This document shows positions 1 through 7,284 of a stretch of 64,000 nucleotides of DNA, piece by piece (position 1 is the stretch's first letter; the number at the start of each line of letters is the position of its first letter). Source of the DNA: CAYLNL01 sp964385175 (GTDB lineage Bacteria > Bacteroidota > Bacteroidia > Flavobacteriales > Flavobacteriaceae); contig CAYLNL010000004.1 in NCBI GenBank assembly GCA_964385175.1, positions 1-64,000 of the forward strand, written 5' to 3'. The notes beneath the pieces were generated by a model. It was not told the DNA's origin. It saw nothing but the letters and a program-made list of their open reading frames with translations, and did not search any database. A program made the position numbers and the translations under genes.

Positions 1-100
1 CGTATAGAGTAAATGAGCTGTTGTGCGGAGGAAAGTAGCTTCCGTGCAGATGAAATTAGCTGTTGTGCGGAGGAAAGTAGCTTCCGTATGGAGTAAATGA
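1..100. repeat. 42-bp tandem repeat, about 2.4 copies
   Basis: The sequence repeats with a 42-bp period: units begin at 1, 43 and 85, and the blocks at 16-45 and 58-87 are identical over 30 bases (core TGCGGAGGAAAGTAGCTTCC). The array runs off the left edge of the window, so copy number is unknown. Read on the minus strand one frame stays open through the repeats (14-residue period), but all plus frames contain stops. I see no start codon or family resemblance, so I treat it as an intergenic repeat. It is not CRISPR-like because there are no unique spacers. Confidence 0.8.
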
Positions 101-199
101 ACCAGTCATGCAATAAAATCCCCTAAAACCTGTTACTATCACATCTATTTACCATGACTGATGTTTTCCGGGGATATAATACAGCGCTTTCATATTTTA

Positions 200-207
200 T
201 ATATTTG
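200..207 (+). promoter_or_regulatory. Candidate -7 element (TATATTTG) for the porG-like/uppS/bamA operon
   Basis: TATATTTG matches the Bacteroidota TAnnTTTG -7 consensus and lies 16 bases before the ATG at 224. No clear -33 TTG is seen at 17-22 bases upstream, so the call rests on the -7 box and its position only. Confidence 0.4.
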
Positions 208-223
208 CAAACTTTTTGAAGCG

Positions 224-907
224 ATGAGAATTTTCATCCTGTTTTGTATGATGCTTTTGGTACTACCGGCGGCTACCGCCCAAATTCACGAAATAGGGGC
301 TCTTGCCGGGGGCAGTAATTTTATAGGCGATGTAGGCGCCACCAACTACATAGCGCCGAATGATATAGCGTTGGGCGTGGTGTATAAATGGAACAAATCT
401 AGCCGCTACGCCTACCGGGCGAGTTTTCTCTATGCTTCGGTACGGGAAGACGATGCGCACTCTGATATCCCATCCCGGCAAACCCGCCAATATGCTTTTA
501 GCAACCGTATTAAAGAATTTTCTGCCGGTATGGAATTTAATTTTTTAGAATTTAACCTCCATAAATATACATTCGCCATCACCCCATACATTCATTCTGG
601 TCTCTCTTATTTTATCTACAATGCGCAGTATTTTGATAGTGGCGAAGCTGTAAAATACGATACCTATAAAGCCGTTGCTATACCCATGGCGGCAGGTGTG
701 AAGAGCAACCTGTTTGGCCGGGTTGTGGTGGGGTTGGAGGTAAATGTACGCTACACCTTCACCGATAACCTGGACGGAAGCAACCCGCCCGAATCGGAAC
801 TTAGCCCTTTTCGTTTTGGAAATGTGAACAGTAATGACTGGTTTGTCTTTTCGGGTCTATCTATAACCTATACTTTTGGCAGAAACCCCTGCTATTGCAT
901 CAACTAA
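224..907 (+). CDS. PorG-like outer-membrane beta-barrel protein (DUF6089)
   Basis: 227 aa with a clear N-terminal signal peptide (MRIFILFCMMLLVLPAATAQ) followed by alternating aromatic/hydrophobic strands typical of a small outer-membrane barrel, ending in a YTFGRNPCY-type terminus. The DUF6089 family includes PorG, an outer-membrane component associated with the PorK/PorN ring of the type IX secretion system. An in-frame upstream start at 161 exists, but 224 is chosen because it begins the signal peptide. Position directly before uppS and bamA (11-base gap to uppS) is the arrangement common in Flavobacteriia. Assignment to PorG itself is inferred from family and context; PorX at 41370 shows the organism probably carries type IX secretion. 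Confidence 0.75.
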   Translation: MRIFILFCMMLLVLPAATAQIHEIGALAGGSNFIGDVGATNYIAPNDIALGVVYKWNKSSRYAYRASFLYASVREDDAHSDIPSRQTRQYAFSNRIKEFSAGMEFNFLEFNLHKYTFAITPYIHSGLSYFIYNAQYFDSGEAVKYDTYKAVAIPMAAGVKSNLFGRVVVGLEVNVRYTFTDNLDGSNPPESELSPFRFGNVNSNDWFVFSGLSITYTFGRNPCYCIN

Positions 908-918
908 ACAATCTTTCT

Positions 919-1659
919 ATGAGTGTAGCAACGCAGATAGACAAAAATAACCTTCCCCGTCATGTTGCTATTATTATGGATGGAAACGGGCGTTGGGCGA
1001 AACAAAAAGGCAAAAACAGAATCTTCGGGCATAGAAATGGTGTAAAAGCTGTGCAGCAAGTGGTAGAAGCCTGCGCTGAGCTGGGCATACCATATCTTAC
1101 GCTCTATGCCTTTTCCACTGAAAACTGGAAACGCCCCAAAACAGAAATAGAAACCCTCATGCAGCTTTTGGTGGCCAGCCTAAAAAAAGAACTCAAAACT
1201 CTTTCCGACAAAAATATACAACTCAACGCCATTGGAAACATGCAGGCACTTTCTAAAAAAGTGCATGAAGAACTGAAAGCTGTTATTGAAAAAACAAAGC
1301 AAAACAATCGCATGATTCTTACCTTAGCCCTTAGCTATGGGAGCAGGGAAGAACTAAAAAATGCCGTGCAACAACTCTGCACCGAAGTTAAAAATAATAT
1401 AATTTCTCCTGAAGATATTGACGAATTGGTTATAAATGAGCATCTTTACACCCAAAATTTGCCCGATGTGGATTTGCTCATTCGTACCAGCGGAGAGTAT
1501 AGAATAAGTAATTTCCTGCTCTGGCAAATTGCCTATGCCGAACTGTATTTTACCGATACGCTTTGGCCCGATTTTAGGAAAGAACATTTATACGAAGCCC
1601 TGTTGAACTATCAAAAAAGAGAACGGCGATTTGGAAAAACCAGCGAACAACTCACCTAA
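919..1659 (+). CDS. uppS: Isoprenyl transferase (undecaprenyl diphosphate synthase)
   Basis: 246-aa cis-prenyltransferase that condenses isopentenyl diphosphate onto farnesyl diphosphate to make the C55 lipid carrier used for peptidoglycan and O-antigen-type glycans. The substrate/Mg-binding motif HVAIIMDGNGRWA has its Asp at residue 21, and the C-terminal signature RTSGEYRISNFLLWQ (189-203) is intact. Length is usual for the family. An in-frame start at 895 lies inside the preceding gene; the ATG at 919 gives the canonical N-terminus. The stop is 13 bases before the bamA ATG, so the genes are probably co-transcribed. Its product would also supply the lipid carrier for the glycosyl-transfer cassette at 58198-63417. 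Confidence 0.95.
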   Translation: MSVATQIDKNNLPRHVAIIMDGNGRWAKQKGKNRIFGHRNGVKAVQQVVEACAELGIPYLTLYAFSTENWKRPKTEIETLMQLLVASLKKELKTLSDKNIQLNAIGNMQALSKKVHEELKAVIEKTKQNNRMILTLALSYGSREELKNAVQQLCTEVKNNIISPEDIDELVINEHLYTQNLPDVDLLIRTSGEYRISNFLLWQIAYAELYFTDTLWPDFRKEHLYEALLNYQKRERRFGKTSEQLT

Positions 1660-1672
1660 CAAAACTGCTTTC

Positions 1673-4270
1673 ATGAAGATATTTGGCGCTATTCTATTGC
1701 TCATATCCATCCAAACCCTCGCCCAGGAAACTGCCTTTGACAAAGGACAGAAATACATTTTAGGAGGAATAGAAGTTACCGGGATAAAAAGCTACAATGC
1801 CCAAACCGTAGTTACTTATACAGGGCTCAGGGTAGGGCAAGAAATAACCATTCCCGGCGAGCAAATCAGCGCCGTTATCCAAAAACTCTGGAAATTAGAA
1901 CTCTTTAGCGATGTAACTTTTTATATAACCCGTATAGAAGGAGACCAGGTATTTTTGGAACTCAACATCCAGGAACTCCCCATTCTTTCTAATGTGAAAA
2001 TAGAAGGTATAAAGAAAAGCAAGGCAGAAACTATTACCAAAGAAACCGAACTCCAAAAAGGTAAAAAACTCACTGAAAGTTTTCTCACCAATACCCGCAA
2101 TTACATTCTCAATAAATATAAAAAACAGGGCTACTTACACACCAAAGTATCTCTTACCACCACCCCAGATACTACCCAGAACAATGCCCTAAACATGCTC
2201 ATAACCATTTCTAAAGGCGAGCGGGTGAAACTAAAAAACATTTCTTTTGAAGGAAATCAACAACTGGCAGCCAATAAACTGCGAAAAACCCTTAAAAAAA
2301 CCAAACAGAAAAACTTTTTCCGTTTCTGGAAAAAATCAAAATACATTAAAGAAGAATACCAGGAAGACCTTACCTCCCTGGTAGATGCTTATAAAGAAAG
2401 AGGGTACAGAGATGCACGGGTTATTTCAGATACGCTAACCTTTAACCCAGATAATACAATAAACCTTTCTATAAAAGTAGAAGAAGGCAGCCAATATTAT
2501 TTTGGTGATATATCTTTCCTGGGAAACACTGTTTATTCTGATAGAGAACTCGCCAGGGCGCTGGGGATTAAAAAAGGAGACATCTATAACGGTGTATTGC
2601 TCAAAAAGCGAATACAAGACGAAACAAGACCCGATGCAGAAGACCTTACCAACCTCTACCAAAACAACGGCTACCTGTTTTCCAGCATCAACCCTGTAGA
2701 AACCTCTGTTAAGAACGATACCATTAACTTTGAAATACGGGTTATTGAAGGAAAACCAGCCTACTTTAACAATATTACTGTTACCGGTAACGACAAAACG
2801 AACGACCATGTTATCTACCGCGAGTTGCGCACTCGCCCGGGGCAACTATACAGCAAAGAAAACATTGTGCGAACCATCCGCGAATTGGGGCAGCTGGGCT
2901 ACTTTGACCCGGAACAAATGAACCCCAACCTTAAAAATGTGGACCCCAACAACGGCACTTTAGATTTAGAATATAGTCTTGTAGAAAAAGGTTCCAGCCA
3001 GATAGAACTCCAGGGCGGCTATGGCGGCGGTGGCTTTATAGGCACGCTGGGCTTGTCTTTCAACAATTTTGCCATTAACGATATTTTTAAAAAAGGCGCT
3101 TACCAGCCCGTACCGATGGGAGATGGGCAGCGGCTTTCGCTGCGCCTGCAAGCCAGCCGGTTTTTCCAAACCTACAGCTTTTCCTTTGCCGAACCCTGGC
3201 TGGGAGGCAGGCAACCCGTTCAATTTTCGGCTTCCCTATCGCATACCATCCAGTTTTTATATAATGCCCAAACCCGCGATGCCGATAAAGATAAACGGTT
3301 TTTAATCACCGGTATCACCTTTGGGTTGGCAAAACGTCTCAAAATTCCTGATGACTTTTTTACCCTTTCCCAATCTGTGAGTTTCCAGCACTATGATTTA
3401 AAAAACTACAATACCGGACTGTTTACCTTTGGTAACGGTTTTTCTAATACACTTGCTTACACCATTGCACTGAGCCGTAATAACACCTATACCAACCCTA
3501 TTTACCCCGTGGGAGGCTCTGAATTTTCTATCAGTTTAAAACTCACCCCCCCGTTTTCTCTCTTTAGTGGAATTGATTACGGCAACCTCCAGAACCAGGA
3601 AGCATATCAACTAAAAGACGCCCAGGGGAGACTTCTTGATGAAGATGGTAACCTTGTCTCTGAAAGCGGGAAAGACCCTGCTCCCAATCAAAGTAAAATA
3701 GACCAGGAAAAATTCAAATGGCTGGAGTTTTATAAGATTAAAATACGGGGAACCTGGTATTCTAAAATTGTAGATAAACTGGTGTTGCGCACTCACGCTG
3801 AGTTTGGATTTTTGGGAGCTTATAACAATGACCGGGGCGTGGTGCCATTTGAGCGCTTTTTCCTGGGCGGCGACGGGTTGGGTAATTTCACCTTAGATGG
3901 TAGGGAAAATATCGCTCTCAGAGGCTATCCAAACCAATCTATTGTAACTATTAACCCGGAGACCGGGCAATACAATAACGATGGGCAAACCATTTACAAC
4001 AAATTTTCATTAGAACTCCGTTACCCCCTTACACTAAAACCCACCGCTTCTATCTTCGCCCTCACATTTTTAGACGCCGGCACCGCTTATGACAATTTTC
4101 GGGACTATAATCCGTTTCAACTATACCGTTCTGCCGGTGTGGGGCTTCGCATATTTATGCCAGCCTTTGGCTTGCTGGGAATAGATTTTGGCTATGGTTT
4201 CGATTCTCTTCCCGGCAATACCCAACGCAACGGGTGGGAAACGCACTTTATCATTGGGCAACAATTTTAA
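1673..4270 (+). CDS. bamA: Outer-membrane protein assembly factor BamA
   Basis: 865-aa Omp85 protein. A signal peptide (MKIFGAILLLISIQTLAQ) precedes a series of POTRA domains (about residues 25-430) and a C-terminal 16-strand barrel. The loop-6 motif is present as LRGYPNQS, and the C-terminus ends in an aromatic Phe (GQQF). It inserts beta-barrel proteins into the outer membrane. A TTG start at 1631 would overlap uppS; the ATG at 1673 is preferred because it starts the signal sequence. Followed by two OmpH/Skp-family periplasmic chaperones, which deliver barrel precursors to BamA, so the operon is a functional outer-membrane biogenesis unit. Confidence 0.95.
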   Translation: MKIFGAILLLISIQTLAQETAFDKGQKYILGGIEVTGIKSYNAQTVVTYTGLRVGQEITIPGEQISAVIQKLWKLELFSDVTFYITRIEGDQVFLELNIQELPILSNVKIEGIKKSKAETITKETELQKGKKLTESFLTNTRNYILNKYKKQGYLHTKVSLTTTPDTTQNNALNMLITISKGERVKLKNISFEGNQQLAANKLRKTLKKTKQKNFFRFWKKSKYIKEEYQEDLTSLVDAYKERGYRDARVISDTLTFNPDNTINLSIKVEEGSQYYFGDISFLGNTVYSDRELARALGIKKGDIYNGVLLKKRIQDETRPDAEDLTNLYQNNGYLFSSINPVETSVKNDTINFEIRVIEGKPAYFNNITVTGNDKTNDHVIYRELRTRPGQLYSKENIVRTIRELGQLGYFDPEQMNPNLKNVDPNNGTLDLEYSLVEKGSSQIELQGGYGGGGFIGTLGLSFNNFAINDIFKKGAYQPVPMGDGQRLSLRLQASRFFQTYSFSFAEPWLGGRQPVQFSASLSHTIQFLYNAQTRDADKDKRFLITGITFGLAKRLKIPDDFFTLSQSVSFQHYDLKNYNTGLFTFGNGFSNTLAYTIALSRNNTYTNPIYPVGGSEFSISLKLTPPFSLFSGIDYGNLQNQEAYQLKDAQGRLLDEDGNLVSESGKDPAPNQSKIDQEKFKWLEFYKIKIRGTWYSKIVDKLVLRTHAEFGFLGAYNNDRGVVPFERFFLGGDGLGNFTLDGRENIALRGYPNQSIVTINPETGQYNNDGQTIYNKFSLELRYPLTLKPTASIFALTFLDAGTAYDNFRDYNPFQLYRSAGVGLRIFMPAFGLLGIDFGYGFDSLPGNTQRNGWETHFIIGQQF

Positions 4271-4309
4271 AATTTGGCACGATATTTTCTACATACCAAA
4301 TCAGCAACC

Positions 4310-5179
4310 ATGAAAACCAATGTTCTTTTTATACTGATTATGCTTCTTGCGTTCTCTGTTTTTCCACAACGAGGAGTTAGAATAGCGTATATAGACATGG
4401 ACTACATCCTGGAAAATGTAGATGAATATAAAGAAGCCAACCAGCAACTCGGGGCTAAGGTAGAAAAATGGAAAACTGAAATAGAACAGAAAAAAGGCGC
4501 TATTGAACAATTACGAAAAAATCTCAGCGCCGAAAAAGTGCTGCTTACACCCGAACTCATTGAGGAACGCGAAGAGGAAATTCAACAATTAGAAAAAGAG
4601 ATGGTAGAATACCAGCAAAACCGTTTCGGGCCTCAGGGCGACCTGGTTATCCAGAAAAAACTCCTGGTGCAACCGGTGCAAGACCAGGTGTTCAATATTG
4701 TGCAGGAGGTAGCTGCCAGCCGCAAATATGATTTTGTATTTGATAAATCTTCAGATTTGGTGATGTTGTATTCTGACAAGCGAAATGATATTAGCGACTT
4801 AATTCTCAGGAGTATTAACCAAACTAAAAAACAAGAAGAGCGGAAAACTAAACTCATCAACGTAGTTAAAAAAACAGAAAAAGAAGATACACAACCCCAA
4901 AAATCGGGTAACAGTAAGAAAGAGCAACCTGTTGAGGAAGACGAAGATGAAAACACCCCTGCCCTTCAAAAAGAAGATACAGGGCAAACTGAAACGGGAA
5001 AATTGGATGCACTGGAAGCGAAAAAACAAGAAAAAATAAATGAACGGGAAGAACGAAAAAAAGCCTATGAAGAACGCAAAAAGAAACTGTTAGAAGAACG
5101 GGAAGCCGCCCGGAAAGCCAAATTAGAAGAACGCCAGAAGAAAATTAATGAAACCGAGCCTCAGAAAACCAATAATTAA
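4310..5179 (+). CDS. OmpH/Skp-family periplasmic chaperone with long charged C-terminal tail
   Basis: 289 aa. Signal peptide (MKTNVLFILIMLLAFSVFPQ), then the OmpH signature start IAYIDMDYILENVDEYKEA and coiled coils through about residue 175. The last 110 residues form an unusual Lys/Glu/Arg-rich extension (KKEQPVEEDEDE, repeated EERKKAYEERKKKLLEE) predicted as long charged helix, making it much longer than the usual 165-200 aa. Skp-type proteins hold unfolded outer-membrane proteins in the periplasm. The ATG at 4310 is chosen over a start at 4274 because it begins the signal peptide. Second copy follows at 5213. Confidence 0.85.
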   Translation: MKTNVLFILIMLLAFSVFPQRGVRIAYIDMDYILENVDEYKEANQQLGAKVEKWKTEIEQKKGAIEQLRKNLSAEKVLLTPELIEEREEEIQQLEKEMVEYQQNRFGPQGDLVIQKKLLVQPVQDQVFNIVQEVAASRKYDFVFDKSSDLVMLYSDKRNDISDLILRSINQTKKQEERKTKLINVVKKTEKEDTQPQKSGNSKKEQPVEEDEDENTPALQKEDTGQTETGKLDALEAKKQEKINEREERKKAYEERKKKLLEEREAARKAKLEERQKKINETEPQKTNN

Positions 5180-5212
5180 TAAACGTTAACCCCCACATTA
5201 AACACTAAAATT

Positions 5213-5719
5213 ATGAACTATTTAAAAACTACTCTTGTTAGTATTGCCCTGTTTGCAGTCGTTGGCTTTATGAATGCCCAAACAAAGTTGGCTCATATTG
5301 ATGTTCAGAAACTATTGAGCGAAATGCCCGAAATGAAAACTGCACAGGCCGAGCTAAAAAAATTAGAAGAAACCTATCGGAAAGATTTGCAAACTTCTTA
5401 CCAGGAATTTCAAACCAAAGCCAAATTATATGAAAGTGAGGCGCCTACCAAAACTGCCCAAGAAAATGAAAAAAGAGCGGTAGAGTTGAGCGATTTTGAA
5501 AAACGCCTGGGAGAAGCCCAGCAAACCGCCGGGCAGGAATTGCAGAAAAAACAGGCAGAACTTTACCAGCCTATTTTAGAAAAAGCCAATAAAGCTGTGC
5601 AAAAAGTAGCCAAAGCGCAGGGATTTCAGTATGTGCTGGATGCTTCCCCCGGAGCGGGCGTTATTTTGGCGGAAGGAAAAGACCTGATGCCGGAGGTTAA
5701 AAAGGAACTCGGGTTTTAA
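5213..5719 (+). CDS. OmpH/Skp-family periplasmic chaperone
   Basis: 168 aa, standard length for Skp/OmpH. Signal peptide ending FMNAQ, then LAHIDVQKLLSEMPEMKTAQAE and a long coiled coil (residues 40-125), ending in a compact hydrophobic C-terminal segment. It is expected to trimerise and chaperone outer-membrane barrels to BamA encoded upstream. Gap of 33 bases from the previous OmpH gene; last gene of the operon, closed by the terminator at 5746-5777. The paired OmpH genes after bamA are a conserved arrangement in Flavobacteriia. Confidence 0.9.
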   Translation: MNYLKTTLVSIALFAVVGFMNAQTKLAHIDVQKLLSEMPEMKTAQAELKKLEETYRKDLQTSYQEFQTKAKLYESEAPTKTAQENEKRAVELSDFEKRLGEAQQTAGQELQKKQAELYQPILEKANKAVQKVAKAQGFQYVLDASPGAGVILAEGKDLMPEVKKELGF

Positions 5720-5745
5720 ATTTCCTCGGCAAAATAATTTTATGT

Positions 5746-5777
5746 AAACGGCTCACCTAAAGGTGAGCCGTTTTTTT
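5746..5777 (+). terminator. Intrinsic terminator of the bamA operon
   Basis: A 13-bp perfect inverted repeat (AAACGGCTCACCT / AGGTGAGCCGTTT) with a two-base loop is followed by a run of T. It sits 26 bases after the OmpH stop codon and, because the left arm starts with A residues, could also serve the converging minus-strand cyclo-ligase gene. Confidence 0.93.
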
Positions 5778-5795
5778 GCCCCTGAAAAATAATGC

Positions 5796-6377
5796 TTATA
5801 TACTGTGCATAGTAGAAAAATCATATACCCGTTGCGGGGTTACACAATACCTAAGCGGCGCATCATGTGGAGAAATATCTTCAATGCTGTTTTCGGCTTC
5901 AAAAAAAGAAAGCCCCACAAAAATAGTTTTTGCCCCGCATTCCTGTAAAAAACTATCGTAAAACCCTTTGCCATAGCCTACCCGGTTCCCCACATTATCA
6001 AAAGCCAATAAGGGGACAAACACTACCTCTATCTTAGAAACCGGCACCGGCGTTCCTCCAACAGGCTCGGGAATACCCAAGCGGTTTTTTTTGAGAATGC
6101 TATGTTCGTTGAGTAAAATATGAGCCAGAGCAGGGGAGGAGTCTTTTATTTTAGGAACCACTGCTTTTTTTCCTTTTTGCGCTATAATGGTTAATAAAAA
6201 AGAAGTTTCTATCTCATGCTGTTTTTCAATGGGAAGGAAAAGATGATAATATACCTTACCCCAAATAGGAAGATTCAATGAACGAAAAGCTATTTTTTCG
6301 CTAAGGGTTTTCACCTGCTCGGCGGTAAGCGTTTCCCTAAGCGCCTTATATTTTTTTCGCAATTCAGCTTTGGTCAT
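5796..6377 (-). CDS. 5-formyltetrahydrofolate cyclo-ligase
   Basis: 193 aa. Converts 5-formyl-THF to 5,10-methenyl-THF with ATP in one-carbon metabolism (MTHFS/YgfA family). The family signature near the C-terminus is clear (VGYGKGFYDSFL) with the preceding PLLAFD segment; the N-terminal MTKAELRKKYKALR is canonical. Two closely spaced ATGs exist (6383, 6377); 6377 gives the usual N-terminus. It lies 31 bases after a tiny lipoprotein gene at 6409-6579 and is probably co-transcribed with it. Confidence 0.9.
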   Translation of the reverse strand: MTKAELRKKYKALRETLTAEQVKTLSEKIAFRSLNLPIWGKVYYHLFLPIEKQHEIETSFLLTIIAQKGKKAVVPKIKDSSPALAHILLNEHSILKKNRLGIPEPVGGTPVPVSKIEVVFVPLLAFDNVGNRVGYGKGFYDSFLQECGAKTIFVGLSFFEAENSIEDISPHDAPLRYCVTPQRVYDFSTMHSI

Positions 6378-6408
6378 ACCCATTTTTCCAAAGCGTTCAA
6401 ACAAAACC

Positions 6409-6579
6409 TTAATTCGTTTTCTTTTGTTGGCCGGGAGCGTATTTTTTAGCGCTCTTTTCGCCGGTTATTTTTTTCATTTGCCCGGGAGGCACCTCTCCGT
6501 TAGCATTTTTCTTAACTACGCAACTTTCGGCAGCACCCATAAAGACGAATACCAAAACAATCCATACCAGTTTTTTCAT
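6409..6579 (-). CDS. Small lipoprotein, 56 aa, of the family often labelled quinol oxidase subunit 4 in Bacteroidota
   Basis: Short gene encoding MKKLVWIVLVFVFMGAAESC followed by VVKKNANGEVPPGQMKKITG and a tail rich in Lys ending YAPGQQKKTN. The hydrophobic leader ending in Cys suggests a lipoprotein, though the residues before the Cys (AES) are not an ideal lipobox. The PPGQ-KKI-G...SAK-YAPGQ pattern matches a short family that automated annotation often calls quinol oxidase subunit 4; I do not think it supports that function. Its first bases and 5' region are duplicated in front of the next lipoprotein gene (7201-7235). Function unknown. Confidence 0.75.
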   Translation of the reverse strand: MKKLVWIVLVFVFMGAAESCVVKKNANGEVPPGQMKKITGEKSAKKYAPGQQKKTN

Positions 6580-6607
6580 AACCTTATTATTTTGAAGGTA
6601 AAGATAC
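6573..6607 (-). repeat. Duplicated 35-bp start-codon/leader region, copy 1
   Basis: The 35 bases covering the first codons and leader of the small lipoprotein gene are identical to 7201-7235 in front of the next gene. Read on the minus strand it holds TATCTTTA (a near-match to the TAnnTTTG -7 element), then CCTTCAAAATAATAAGG and the ATG. It suggests a duplicated promoter/leader giving the two lipoproteins the same expression. Confidence 0.85.
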
Positions 6608-6754
6608 TATTTAAATAATATTACGAAGCGCAGAACATACCTAAAAATAATATTTTCCCGGGAGCGATTGTAGATTAACTAAATTTGAGATATGATACAA
6701 CAACAAAAACAAAGATTATTTCCTTAGAATAAGAGTCGATTTAGGAGAGCAGAT

Positions 6755-7207
6755 TTATTCAATACTTATTTTGCTTCTCGCCTCTATATAGGTTCGCTTA
6801 TCGAACAAAAAATCGTAATAGCCTGCTTCACCAGCTTTTCCTTCTACATTTGTTTTTGACCTGCCTGTTTCAAGCCCGTTTTTGTCATACGCTTTTGCCA
6901 GTAAGGTAGTTTTAAAGTCTTTTTCAAAAATCAGGTAAAGTACCAATAAGTTATTTTCTCCGCCATCGGGATGGTTAGTAATGGAAAATTTCCCGGTGCG
7001 CAACCCTTTTTCCTGAAGGGCTGGTGACACTGCTATATCACACTCTAAAGTTTTATCCACCCCTTTGGAAACTCCCTCAAAAAATTCAGTTGCTGTTTCC
7101 CCTATGGTTTCACCTCCTTTGTTGAGGGTTTCTTTGGTTTTTTGCTTCATGTTATTACAAGAGAAAAGAGCAATAGCTAACATTATAAAAATAAATAGTC
7201 TTTTCAT
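6755..7207 (-). CDS. Hypothetical lipoprotein, 150 aa
   Basis: Starts MKRLFIFIMLAIALFSC with a good lipobox (LFSC, Cys 17), so probably anchored to the membrane as a lipoprotein. The next 40 residues are Lys/Thr/Glu-rich and amphipathic (KQKTKETLNKGGETIGET), followed by a small domain with beta-strand character. I do not recognise a named family. The ATG at 7207 rather than 7237 is chosen because it begins the signal sequence and coincides exactly with the duplicated leader shared with the 56-aa lipoprotein downstream. Confidence 0.7.
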   Translation of the reverse strand: MKRLFIFIMLAIALFSCNNMKQKTKETLNKGGETIGETATEFFEGVSKGVDKTLECDIAVSPALQEKGLRTGKFSITNHPDGGENNLLVLYLIFEKDFKTTLLAKAYDKNGLETGRSKTNVEGKAGEAGYYDFLFDKRTYIEARSKISIE

Positions 7208-7235
7208 AACCTTATTATTTTGAAGGTAAAGATAC
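7201..7235 (-). repeat. Duplicated 35-bp start-codon/leader region, copy 2
   Basis: Identical over 35 bases to 6573-6607, spanning the start codon and 5' leader of the 150-aa lipoprotein gene, with the same -7-like TATCTTTA on the minus strand. Sequences beyond the repeat on both sides differ. Confidence 0.85.
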
Positions 7236-7284
7236 AATACTATAGTAGTATAATATGAAGGGCAACACTTTCAAAAATAACAGG

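Noticed and set aside
1..100. CRISPR array
   Set aside because: Repeats are contiguous with a fixed 42-bp period and no unique spacers; no cas genes nearby.
1631..1672. Longer bamA start
   Set aside because: TTG start inside uppS and without signal peptide; ATG at 1673 is better. The same reasoning moves the starts at 161, 895, 4274, 24412 and 43499 downstream.
6370..6618. 82-residue plus-strand frame
   Set aside because: Antisense to the 56-aa lipoprotein and the cyclo-ligase start.
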